Shown: piece by piece, positions 33,105 to 41,623 of the stretch
Numbering within the stretch: the stretch's first letter is position 1
How the letters are laid out: every line of letters begins with the position of its first letter
Position numbers and translations under genes: made by a program
Assembly (NCBI GenBank): GCA_945860955.1
Contig: CAMATH010000055.1
Location: forward strand, 1-49,859
Origin: Planctomicrobium piriforme
GTDB taxonomy: Bacteria; Planctomycetota; Planctomycetia; Planctomycetales; Planctomycetaceae
DNA length: 49,859 nucleotides
Direction of reading: 5' to 3'
Notes under the pieces: model-generated
Databases searched by the model: none
What the model saw: only the letters and a program-made list of their open reading frames with translations
What the model was told of the DNA's origin: nothing

Positions 33105-34469
33105 ATGTCGAATGAACTGGGACGGGAAGAAACGCTATGCAATTACATCTGCGCCACGCTTGAGCGGGAAGAACTGCGGGGACTGCTCAGTTTCAGATTG
33201 AAATACGATCTCGATTATATTCCCTGGGAAGGGAGCTATCGCCAGCAAGTGATCGAGGTCATCCGCCTGGTTGATTCCCGGGACCAGCTTTTGCAGTTGG
33301 GTCAGGAGATCGCGAAGTGGCTGGAGGAACGCCAGATTCCGACGAAAGACCAGGTTCTTGCCGCCTTTGGCGATCCCGATCCGCCCCCCCCGAGAGCCGA
33401 CGCCGTGACTCAACAAGGCCGGCTGAACTCACCGGCGGCTGCGTGGCGCCCACCGTCTAGAACAATCGTCTTCCTCTCGGCGTCTGCGGCCGACGAAGCG
33501 GCGCGAAAAGCTCGGTTTGCGGCCGTCAGTTCGCTTGAAAACGTCGGCTATACCGTCGTTCCCGATCCCTTCGCCAGCGAATCTGGCGATTTCGCAGCGA
33601 CGCGGGAAACTCAGATCGCTTCGTCGCTCTTGCTGGTACAGCTTCTCGGGGCCAATCCAGCCGGCACAGAACGAAACGATTTTCTCGCGGCCAAGCGACT
33701 GGCCAGACCGGTCTTGCGCTGGCGATCTCCAGCCCTAGACCTTGGGGCGATTTCGGCACGGAACACGCCAGAGAGCATTGCCTGGGGTCAGTATCTCGCC
33801 GATACCGACCCGGGAATTGCCCAATTCCGCGGGACCGACGAGGGAGTCCAGGCGATTCTGCTAGAAAAGTTCCTCGCGGCGATTGATGACAAAGTGCGAC
33901 AGATCATCGCCCGCGGTCCGATGCCATCACCCGGCAATAGCTCAATGACTGAGTGCGATCCGCGAAACACAACCGCTCACTTGGGCACGAATGCAGAATC
34001 CACAATTATTCCGGCAGCCAACGACTCTTCGCAGTCACGGGCGCTGAGCGCGAAGGGACGCCCGGCTCTGCTCGTGAGCAGCGGCCCGGAAGACACAGCC
34101 GAAGTCGTGCACGTTCTGGGCAAATTGCTTCAACAGGCGGCGGCAACTGCCAAGGTCGTGGTCCGTGCTGTGAACCCGAAATCCGCCCTCACCGCAGCCT
34201 ATCGCGGCGACCCCGGCCTGATCGTGTTTCAAGGCAGATGCCAGCTCGACTGGTTGGAGCAACGCATCGAAGAATGCCAGCAAATCATGGAAGACCGACC
34301 GACAACTTACCCAGCGATGGCGATCTACGTCTCTCCGCACGAAGGTCAACAGGAACCGACCTACTGGCCGTTTGCAGATCGTTTTCATTACCTAAAGCAC
34401 CCCGATCCGGCTATCGACGCGTTTCTGGCCGAGGTCGCCCAGATGGCCGCGCAGCGTGAGGGAACCTGA
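33105..34469 (+). CDS. Effector-associated-type domain plus TIR-like domains
   Basis: A 454-residue protein. Residues 1-85 resemble the adaptor of the divergent protease (EREELRGLLSFRLKYDLDYI, VIEVIRLVDSRDQLLQLGQE). After a proline-rich linker, about 119-280 read like a TIR or TIR-like Rossmann domain (TIVFLSASAADEAARKARFA, TQIASSLLLVQLLGANP). A second region, about 325-450, has the same alpha/beta pattern (ALLVSSGPEDTAEVVHVLGK, DPGLIVFQGRC). A catalytic glutamate for NAD cleavage cannot be assigned. The next gene starts one base after its stop, so they form an operon. Start at 33105 preferred over 33075. Confidence 0.72.
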   Translation: MSNELGREETLCNYICATLEREELRGLLSFRLKYDLDYIPWEGSYRQQVIEVIRLVDSRDQLLQLGQEIAKWLEERQIPTKDQVLAAFGDPDPPPPRADAVTQQGRLNSPAAAWRPPSRTIVFLSASAADEAARKARFAAVSSLENVGYTVVPDPFASESGDFAATRETQIASSLLLVQLLGANPAGTERNDFLAAKRLARPVLRWRSPALDLGAISARNTPESIAWGQYLADTDPGIAQFRGTDEGVQAILLEKFLAAIDDKVRQIIARGPMPSPGNSSMTECDPRNTTAHLGTNAESTIIPAANDSSQSRALSAKGRPALLVSSGPEDTAEVVHVLGKLLQQAAATAKVVVRAVNPKSALTAAYRGDPGLIVFQGRCQLDWLEQRIEECQQIMEDRPTTYPAMAIYVSPHEGQQEPTYWPFADRFHYLKHPDPAIDAFLAEVAQMAAQREGT

Positions 34470-34470
34470 C

Positions 34471-37400
34471 ATGTCGACAGTCCCAAAACCGTCTGCCGTG
34501 GTCGAACGGCGTTCTCCTCGCGAACTGGCTCAGATAGCCAGCGTCCCCTTCCCCGGTTTGCGCCCCTTTTTCGAACCCGACGCGCCTCTCTTCTACGGTC
34601 GGGGCGCCCAGATTCGATCGATGCTCACTCGATTGCGTGCCTGCCGATTTCTAGCGGTCGTCGGCACCAGCGGCTGCGGCAAATCGTCGCTGGTGCATGC
34701 CGGGCTGATTCCGGCTGTCCGCCGAAATACGCTCGGGCCGACACCCGAGAGATGGCGGGTAATCAAGCTGCGACCCGGCAACGCGCCGATGCAAAGGCTC
34801 GCCGAGGCGCTGGTGGCCGAGATCTCCGCCGAGCAGATCACACTCGCGAGTTCGGCAGTCGGGCAGGAATCGTACACGCTTCTGGCGACTCGCAAGGGAC
34901 TGGAAGCGGGGCGGTTCGGCCTCCCCGCGGCACTCGAAATACTCAAGGTTTCGTCGCAGACACCGGTCCTGGTGCTCGTCGACCAGTTCGAAGAGCTCTT
35001 TCGGTTTCATACGCAGGAGACTCTGGCGCATTCCGAAACTGCCACTCCCGCCACGAAAGAGGGGCGGCAGAACCAGGCGCAGGCGTTCGTTAAACTGTTG
35101 TTGGCGGCGGCAGCGCAGAACGAAAGGCCGATCTCGGTCGTGTTGACGATGCGGTCGGACTACCTGGGAGACTGCTCACTGTATTCGGGCCTTCCCGAGG
35201 CGATCAACGATGCGCAGTTTCTGACGCCTCAGATGAGCCGCGAGCAGATGCGGACCGCGATCACTGGTCCGCTGGAACTGTTCGGGGCCGAGGCCGACCC
35301 GGCGGTTGTCGATCAGATGTTGAACGATGTCGAGCCGCAAAGCGACCCGTTGCCGCTGCTGCAGCATGCATTGTTGCAGACGTGGTCCGAGGCGTGCCAT
35401 CCGCCCAAAGTGTGGCAGTCGGAGCGGATCGCGCTGACTTTTGAGCATTACTCACGAGCTGGAGGAGTGCATGGGGCGCTGAACCAGCATTTGAATCGAA
35501 TTTTTGCCGAGTTGAAGAATGCCGCTCTGGGAGGCAGTGCGGCTGTGTCGACTGCCATTCCCTGGCGTACACGGTGGCTGGGTTCGCTGGGAGGTTGGGT
35601 GACTGCCGAGCGAGAGTTGATTGATAGTCCTGCGGAGTCGCCGGCGGAAAATTGGTGGAGTCTGCCGCGTCACGACGTCGCGAGGAACAGTCAGTCGAAC
35701 AAAGTGTCTGTTCCCGAGCGGCCCCACCATACGTCGGTTTCCGATTCCGCCCAAGACGTTTCTCCGCCGATTGTGCCTCGCGCCAACGATGATGATTCTG
35801 TATTACGTGCTTCCAAAGCGATTCATCGGGTGCTCCGTCCGATCGTCGTCGTATCGGGCTGGTTGCTGAGTTCCTACGTCTACTGGTTGAGGCGTGCCGA
35901 GTGGTTGCTCGTTGAACCGCAATTGAATATGCGGCCGGTGCCGACGGCGCAGCAGGTGTGCGAGCGAATGTTCCGCACGCTCAGCGACGTGAACGAGTCG
36001 GGGCAGTCGGTCCGCCGCCTGGCGAACGTTGGCGATTTGGCCGAGATCGCGGGGGTGAGCGCGGAAGACGTCATTGCGGTGGCGCGCCCGTTTCTGAAAC
36101 ACGGGTGTACGTTTCTGGTTGCGCTGCCGGAAGAGACCGAACAGACGCCGCTGTCGACCGAGACGACGCTCGACATCAGCCATGAGGCGCTGCTGCGGCA
36201 ATGGAAAAGGTGCCACGAATGGATAGAGCGGGAGCAGCGGCGGGGAAGCGAGTTCGATCAATTGGCCCTCAGCGAGAGAAAAAACAAAACGCTCACCCCG
36301 GAGGAACTGAACCAACTGGCAGAATGGCGTCTGCACGACCGTCCGAACGCCACCTGGGCGAGGATCCACCTGACGGCCGACCGGGTCAACAAACTCGATC
36401 CGCGTCCGCCATGTGATTTACGGGTAAGTGAGTCCGCGGCCGGCGCGCCGATGGAAACTTCTGCCGGTACATCAAATCAGGCGGTCGAATCAGACGCGGC
36501 GGGAAGATCAGACACATCAGACCGATCGGTCGGATCCGTCCGATCCGCCGCGACGATCCAACCCGAAGCGGGCGGCGCAACCACAACCCCAGGCGACGCA
36601 AAAGCGCAGGCATTCGCCGCCCGCCAGGCTCGCATCGTTGATCGTTGCAAACAGTTCGTGCGAACGAGCAGTTGGCGGCAGATCCGCTGGAGTGTGTTTC
36701 CGTGGGCCGCCGTGGCTGTGATGTTTGCAATCGTGCTCTACGTCGGTCGGCTCAAGCATGTGGCGGAAGAAGCGGCGACGAAGGCCGAGAGATCATTAGA
36801 GGAACTCAAGACTGCCAAAACGGAACGAGATCGCAGCGATTTCGTGGCTTCCAAAGCCCGAGAAGACACCATCAAGGCACTTGAAGATTCGCAGAGGAAC
36901 CTCGCCATCGCAGATCTCCGCCTGTACGCCAACCAGCTCGATACGGCCGACCGCGAGTACACGACTGGCAATTTTGTGCGCGCGCAGTCATGTCTAAGTG
37001 CCACGCATTGGGATCTGGCATTCGCCAAGTGGGAATACCGACATCTGGCGCTGCGGCTGTATCCGAAGCATGACGTCTTGACAGGGCATTTGAAGAGTGT
37101 CTGGAGCGTGGCGTTCAGCCCCGACGGCATGCGACTGGCGAGCGCGAGCGCTGACCACACTATCCGCGTGTGGGACGCCGCGACCGGGCAAACCGTGCAG
37201 ACGCTGGCGGGGCATACGAAGCCGGTCAACAGCGTCGCGTTCAACCCCGACGGCACGGAGCTAGCGAGCGCGAGTGATGACAAGACGATTTGTGTGTGGG
37301 ATGTCGCGACCTGGAAACCTTTGCGGACGCTGACGGGGCATACGAGTAAAGTTACGAGCGTGGCGTTCAGCCCTGACGGCACGCAACTGGCGAGCGGGAG

Positions 37401-39741
37401 TGATGACGATACGATTCGCGTCTGGGACGCAGCAACCGGGGATCCGGTACGAACGCTGACCGGGCATAAGGCTGGTGTAAGGAGCGTGGCGTTCAGCCCC
37501 GACGGCACGCGGCTGGCGAGTGGGGGTTCTGAGGGTACGATTCGCGTCTGGGACGCAGCAACCGGGGATCCGGTACGGACGCTGACCGAGCATACGGATG
37601 GTGTAAGGAGCGTGGTGTTCAGCCCCGACGGCACGCGGCTCGCGAGCGGGAGTTCTGACGGTACGATTCGCGTCTGGGATGCGGCGACCGGGGAACCGGT
37701 GTGGAAGGGGAACGAGAGCTTGTATTCCGTTTATTGCGTGGCGTTCAGCCCCGACGGCACGCGGTTGGCGATCGCGAGTTTAGGCGATACTATCAGAGTC
37801 TGGAACGCCGCGACCGGAAACCCGCTGCGAACGCTGGCGGGGCATACCGATGGAGTATGGAGCGTGGTTTTCAGCGCAGACGGCACGCGGCTGGCGAGTG
37901 CGAGTCTAGACCGGACCATCCGCGTGTGGGATGCCGTGAGTGAGGAATCAGTGCGGACGCTGACGGGGCATACGAGTAATGTTACGAGCGTGGCGTTCCG
38001 CCCTGACGGCACGCAGCTTGCGAGTGCGAGCGCCGACCAGACAATCCGCGTGTGGGACGCCGCGACCGGGCAAACCGTGCAGACGCTGGCGGGGCATACG
38101 AAGCCGGTCAACAGCGTCGCGTTCAACCCCGACGGCACGGAGCTAGCGAGCGCGAGTGATGACAAGACGATTTGTGTGTGGGATGCCGCGACCTGGAAAC
38201 CTTTGCGGACGCTGACGGGGCATACGAGAAATGTTACGAGCGTGGCGTTCAGCCGCGACGGCACGCAAATTGCGAGTGCCAGCGCTGACCAGACAATCCG
38301 GGTGTGGGACGTCGCGACTGGGGAAGCAGTGCGGACGCTCACGGAGCATAAGGAATCGGTCAATAGTGTCGCGTTCAGCCGCGACGGCACGCGACTGGCG
38401 AGTGCGAGCGCTGACCAGACAATCCGCATGTGGGACGCCGCGACGTGGGAACCAGTGCGGACGCTCAAGGGGCATAAGGGATCGGTCAACAGTGTCGCGT
38501 TTAGCCGCGACGGCACGCGACTGGCGAGTGCGAGCGCTGACCAGACAATCCGCGTGTGGGATGTCTTGACCGGGGAATCAATGCGGACGCTGACGGGACA
38601 TACGAGTAATGTAACGAGCGTGGCATTCAGCCACGACGGCACGCGGCTGGCGAGCGCCAGTTTGAAAGAGCCAATCTGGATTTGGGACACGGCGACCGGG
38701 GAACCACTGCGTACGTTGACGGAGCATAGCGACGGTTCGTGTGTGATTTTCAGCCCTGACGGAGAGCGCCTGGTGAGCGCGAATGCTAATGGGACGATCC
38801 ACGCGTCGGATGCCGCGACCGACGACCCGATTCGGGTACTGACAGGGCATACGGATGGGGTCTACAGCGTCGCGTTCAGCCCGGATGGCGCGCGACTGGC
38901 GAGCGCGAGTTTAGATAAAACGATCCACGTTTGGAACGCCGCGACGGGTGGAAAGGTGCGGACTCTGGAGGGGCATACGGCTTTGGTCAACAGCGTCGCG
39001 TTCAGCCCCGACAGCAAGCGCCTAGCGAGTGCGAGTTCTGACGAGACGATCCGTGTTTGGGATGTCGCGACGGGTGGAAACGTGTGGACGCTGGAGGGGC
39101 ATACGAAATCGGTCAACAGCGTCGCGTTCAGCCGTAATGGCACCCGCCTGGCGAGCGCGAGTGATGACAATACGGTTCGCGTTTGGGATGCGGTTACAGG
39201 GAAATCAGTGCGGACGCTCATTGAACTTACATCTATCGTAACAAGCGTCGCGTTCAGCCCGGACGGCACGCGATTAGCGAGCGCGAGTGATGACAAGACG
39301 ATTTGTGTGTGGGATGTCGCGACCTGGAAACCTTTGCGGACGCTGACGGGGCATACGAGTAAAGTTACGAGCGTGGCGTTCAGCCCTGACGGCACGCAAC
39401 TGGCGGGCGGGAGTGATGACGATACGATTCGCGTCTGGGACGCAGCAACCGGGGATCCGGTACGAACGCTGACCGGGCATACGGCTGGTGTAAGGAGCGT
39501 GGCGTTCAGCCTCGACGGCACGCGGCTGGCGAGCGGGGGTTCTGAGGGTACGATTCGCGTCTGGGACGCAGCAACGGGGGATCCGGTACGGACGCTCATT
39601 GGACATACATCTATCGTAAGAAGCGTTGCGTTCAGTCCCGACGGCACGCGGCTGGCCAGCGCGGGCGCTGACTTGACGATTCGTGTCTGGTTCAAGGGCC
39701 GACCGGCCGGCAAGCTCAGCAGTTCGTCGAATTGGCATTAG
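34471..39741 (+). CDS. nSTAND1 ATPase with transmembrane segment and 21 WD40 repeats
   Basis: A 1756-residue STAND-class signalling ATPase. Residues 23-60 carry the nSTAND1 lead motif (SVPFPGLRPFFEPDAPLFYG), Walker A is GTSGCGKSS (65-73), and Walker B with the acidic pair is LVLVDQFEELF (D171). A helical region follows, with a hydrophobic, possibly membrane segment at about 741-760 and a coiled coil (about 765-820). From about residue 871, 21 WD40 repeats follow, enough for three seven-bladed propellers. Such proteins sense a trigger through the repeats, oligomerise with ATP and switch on effectors. It is expressed with the TIR-like protein and opposite to the protease. Confidence 0.9.
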   Translation: MSTVPKPSAVVERRSPRELAQIASVPFPGLRPFFEPDAPLFYGRGAQIRSMLTRLRACRFLAVVGTSGCGKSSLVHAGLIPAVRRNTLGPTPERWRVIKLRPGNAPMQRLAEALVAEISAEQITLASSAVGQESYTLLATRKGLEAGRFGLPAALEILKVSSQTPVLVLVDQFEELFRFHTQETLAHSETATPATKEGRQNQAQAFVKLLLAAAAQNERPISVVLTMRSDYLGDCSLYSGLPEAINDAQFLTPQMSREQMRTAITGPLELFGAEADPAVVDQMLNDVEPQSDPLPLLQHALLQTWSEACHPPKVWQSERIALTFEHYSRAGGVHGALNQHLNRIFAELKNAALGGSAAVSTAIPWRTRWLGSLGGWVTAERELIDSPAESPAENWWSLPRHDVARNSQSNKVSVPERPHHTSVSDSAQDVSPPIVPRANDDDSVLRASKAIHRVLRPIVVVSGWLLSSYVYWLRRAEWLLVEPQLNMRPVPTAQQVCERMFRTLSDVNESGQSVRRLANVGDLAEIAGVSAEDVIAVARPFLKHGCTFLVALPEETEQTPLSTETTLDISHEALLRQWKRCHEWIEREQRRGSEFDQLALSERKNKTLTPEELNQLAEWRLHDRPNATWARIHLTADRVNKLDPRPPCDLRVSESAAGAPMETSAGTSNQAVESDAAGRSDTSDRSVGSVRSAATIQPEAGGATTTPGDAKAQAFAARQARIVDRCKQFVRTSSWRQIRWSVFPWAAVAVMFAIVLYVGRLKHVAEEAATKAERSLEELKTAKTERDRSDFVASKAREDTIKALEDSQRNLAIADLRLYANQLDTADREYTTGNFVRAQSCLSATHWDLAFAKWEYRHLALRLYPKHDVLTGHLKSVWSVAFSPDGMRLASASADHTIRVWDAATGQTVQTLAGHTKPVNSVAFNPDGTELASASDDKTICVWDVATWKPLRTLTGHTSKVTSVAFSPDGTQLASGSDDDTIRVWDAATGDPVRTLTGHKAGVRSVAFSPDGTRLASGGSEGTIRVWDAATGDPVRTLTEHTDGVRSVVFSPDGTRLASGSSDGTIRVWDAATGEPVWKGNESLYSVYCVAFSPDGTRLAIASLGDTIRVWNAATGNPLRTLAGHTDGVWSVVFSADGTRLASASLDRTIRVWDAVSEESVRTLTGHTSNVTSVAFRPDGTQLASASADQTIRVWDAATGQTVQTLAGHTKPVNSVAFNPDGTELASASDDKTICVWDAATWKPLRTLTGHTRNVTSVAFSRDGTQIASASADQTIRVWDVATGEAVRTLTEHKESVNSVAFSRDGTRLASASADQTIRMWDAATWEPVRTLKGHKGSVNSVAFSRDGTRLASASADQTIRVWDVLTGESMRTLTGHTSNVTSVAFSHDGTRLASASLKEPIWIWDTATGEPLRTLTEHSDGSCVIFSPDGERLVSANANGTIHASDAATDDPIRVLTGHTDGVYSVAFSPDGARLASASLDKTIHVWNAATGGKVRTLEGHTALVNSVAFSPDSKRLASASSDETIRVWDVATGGNVWTLEGHTKSVNSVAFSRNGTRLASASDDNTVRVWDAVTGKSVRTLIELTSIVTSVAFSPDGTRLASASDDKTICVWDVATWKPLRTLTGHTSKVTSVAFSPDGTQLAGGSDDDTIRVWDAATGDPVRTLTGHTAGVRSVAFSLDGTRLASGGSEGTIRVWDAATGDPVRTLIGHTSIVRSVAFSPDGTRLASAGADLTIRVWFKGRPAGKLSSSSNWH
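37081..39690 (+). repeat. 21 tandem WD40 repeats, 126-base period
   Basis: The repeat unit is 126 bases (42 codons) throughout, except unit 14, which lacks one codon. Units keep the order GH, SVAFSPDGTRLASAS, TIRVWDAATG. The GH dipeptide is lost in units 6, 14 and 18 (NESLYSV, TEHSDG and IELTSIV). Units 1-2 recur almost unchanged as units 8-9, exactly 882 bases (seven units) later, and units 2-4 recur as units 18-20, 2013 bases later. Confidence 0.9.
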
Positions 39742-40279
39742 CTAATGCGGTCAAGTGGTGGGATCTGAAGGCACTTTGAGTGCTCGATCGGAGGCGAATT
39801 CTGATCGACTCTGAATTGAAGTGGCTAAAACAGCGTTGAGGCGAATCGCACGAAATCGGTCACTGTACTCTTCCTTTGCACGAGGCGGTCATGCACGGTT
39901 GCTCTGGCTCGTATCGGTCACACCGACCGATAAATCCAATATGCACGGGAGAGTGGGACCGATCGGGAAAATAGAGCCAGAAAACGTTCGAATTCTGACA
40001 CTCGGCGTGGATTCTTCCGGCCTCCCCGAAGCGGCCGAGAACGGTTGTGCCAAAAACCCGTGTCAGAAATCAAAGTGCCATCAACTCGTCGGTCGGCCGG
40101 TTTTTGACACAGCGTGTCATCACCCGCATTCGGGGAAAGGTCGGCATCGTCGCGAACAACGTGCCGCGCCACGTGCCACTTTCTTGGGGGTAGCACCGTC
40201 GAGTCGTCATTCTTCGTGGGCTGCCGGTCGACGACTTCCGTCGGTACCGGGCAGCGTCAACGCACCGACGAGCGACGCC
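39742..40279. promoter_or_regulatory. Intergenic region with TGACAC-type repeats
   Basis: About 540 bases between the defence locus and the transfer module; an open frame runs through it but has no gene-like content. The palindrome TGACAC-agc-GTGTCA lies at 40105-40119. TGACAC recurs near 39996 and GTGTCA near 40060, so four half-sites sit within 125 bases. They could be operator sites for the transfer genes. Confidence 0.35.
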
Positions 40280-40918
40280 ATGCTCCTCACCGACCGCGAT
40301 TCCGAGATCCTCGCCGCCCTCTGCACCCAGATACGCATGATCACGCCGCGCCAAACGGCGCACGGCTGGTGGCCGCGCAGGGAAAAGGACGCCGTCAATG
40401 CTCAAGCCCGGCTGCGGGTGCTGCACTCGGCCCAATACTTGGTGAAGGCGACCGTTCTGGCGAGGCCGTTGCCGATTCTTCGCGGGCCGGTCGTCCGCTG
40501 GAGTCCGGGCGAATTCCTTCCCGACTTCGGCGCGGTCGCCTGGAAACTGCAGGAACGCTGGCGAGTGGCCGCTCGACAAACGACTGTCTACCTCGCAGCG
40601 CCTCGTTCCCGAAGATTGTTCGGGGGCAATCAGCGGGGTGTCATTCGGCGACAGTTTCAGGCGGGACACGATCTGGGGGTGACGCAGATGTACGTCTGCA
40701 TCCGCCGTTACAATCCGCAGCTTCTTCCCTGCTGGATTGGTGAAGATCGCCTGGCCCCCGCACGCCGTCAACAAAAACTCCCCGATGCGGTTCTCTCCGC
40801 CTCCCCCGATACATTACCTTATCTCGTGCTTGAGTTCGGAGGAGCCTACGACAAGGCTCGGGTCCAGGATTTCCACACAGACTGCGAAGCCCGAGGATTG
40901 TCCTATGAGATCTGGTAG
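40280..40918 (+). CDS. Replication-relaxation-type winged-helix protein (first)
   Basis: A 212-residue protein whose N-terminus (MLLTDRDSEILAALCTQIRM, ITPRQTAHGWWPR) matches the winged-helix of the replication-relaxation family found on plasmids and integrative elements. The C-terminal half has an alpha/beta pattern ending PYLVLEFGGAYDKARVQDFH. The family is thought to act with conjugation or plasmid-replication proteins. The ATG at 40280 is chosen because the extended reading from 39821 lacks family character. It lies three bases upstream of a similar gene. Confidence 0.68.
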   Translation: MLLTDRDSEILAALCTQIRMITPRQTAHGWWPRREKDAVNAQARLRVLHSAQYLVKATVLARPLPILRGPVVRWSPGEFLPDFGAVAWKLQERWRVAARQTTVYLAAPRSRRLFGGNQRGVIRRQFQAGHDLGVTQMYVCIRRYNPQLLPCWIGEDRLAPARRQQKLPDAVLSASPDTLPYLVLEFGGAYDKARVQDFHTDCEARGLSYEIW

Positions 40919-40921
40919 ACC

Positions 40922-41623
40922 ATGCCCCGTCCCCCCACGCGCAACCCGCGACTTCAGGATCGTGACTACGAAATCCTGGAGCACCTCATGCGCTATCGGA
41001 TGACGACCCCCGAGGTCCTCCATCAGCACTTCTTCGACGACTCTCTCCCCAACGCCGTCACCAAAGTCACCTCGCGGCTCACCTCCCACGGCTTCCTGCT
41101 CAGCCACCCCCTGTTCTCCACCCAGACCTATTTCGGTCTGGGACCCAACGGGGCGAAAGTCATGGGGCTCTCTCCCCGCAAAGTCGGTCCCCTCGGGCCG
41201 CAGTCGCTGTTGACCGAGTTCGGCATTCTCAGCTTCTGCTGTCGCGGTCCGATCCAACGGGAGCGCCTCCGTGTCTGCGAACTGAGCGAGTACAATCCGG
41301 CGCTCCTGGCCCGGGGACTCGATTCCAGTCACTACTACCTCGACACCGACCAGAACACGACCCGCTTCGGCCTGATCCGCGTCGACGGGGGCGGTGACGT
41401 CGCGCACATCGTCCGCAAGGTCCGTCAGGACATCGAGCACCGCGAGCAGGTGCCCGCCTTTCGGCAACTCATTCTCGACGATCGCTTCTTGGTGGCGATC
41501 GTCACGCTGTCCAACGAGAAACGCTCAGCTCTGGAACAGGAACTGCAAAAACTCTCCACGCCCGTCTCGTTCCGCGTCGAGGTGGTTCCCGAGCTCCGCC
41601 CGTTGCTGGTCCGCCATGATTGA
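40922..41623 (+). CDS. Replication-relaxation-type winged-helix protein (second)
   Basis: A 233-residue protein with the same N-terminal layout as its neighbour (LQDRDYEILEHLMRYRMTTP, EVLHQHFFDDSLPN, then a LTSHGFLLSHPLFS wing), so a replication-relaxation-type DNA-binding protein. It starts three bases after the first and its stop overlaps the coupling-protein gene by eight bases, giving a single transcription unit. Such pairs may help recruit or regulate the relaxase; no relaxase is visible in this window. Confidence 0.72.
   Translation: MPRPPTRNPRLQDRDYEILEHLMRYRMTTPEVLHQHFFDDSLPNAVTKVTSRLTSHGFLLSHPLFSTQTYFGLGPNGAKVMGLSPRKVGPLGPQSLLTEFGILSFCCRGPIQRERLRVCELSEYNPALLARGLDSSHYYLDTDQNTTRFGLIRVDGGGDVAHIVRKVRQDIEHREQVPAFRQLILDDRFLVAIVTLSNEKRSALEQELQKLSTPVSFRVEVVPELRPLLVRHD

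Noticed and set aside
37081-39690. Regular repeats that might suggest a CRISPR array
   Set aside because: Units are 126 bases, translate as WD40 blades and have no unique spacers.
36738-39738. Long minus-strand reading frames opposite the WD40 region (about 36738-37634, 37731-38690, 38862-39713)
   Set aside because: They are periodic antisense shadows of the 126-base WD40 repeat and have no start signals or family content.
39821-40279. N-terminal extension of the first replication-relaxation gene
   Set aside because: The reading is open, but its content is not protein-like and the family winged helix begins at the ATG at 40280.
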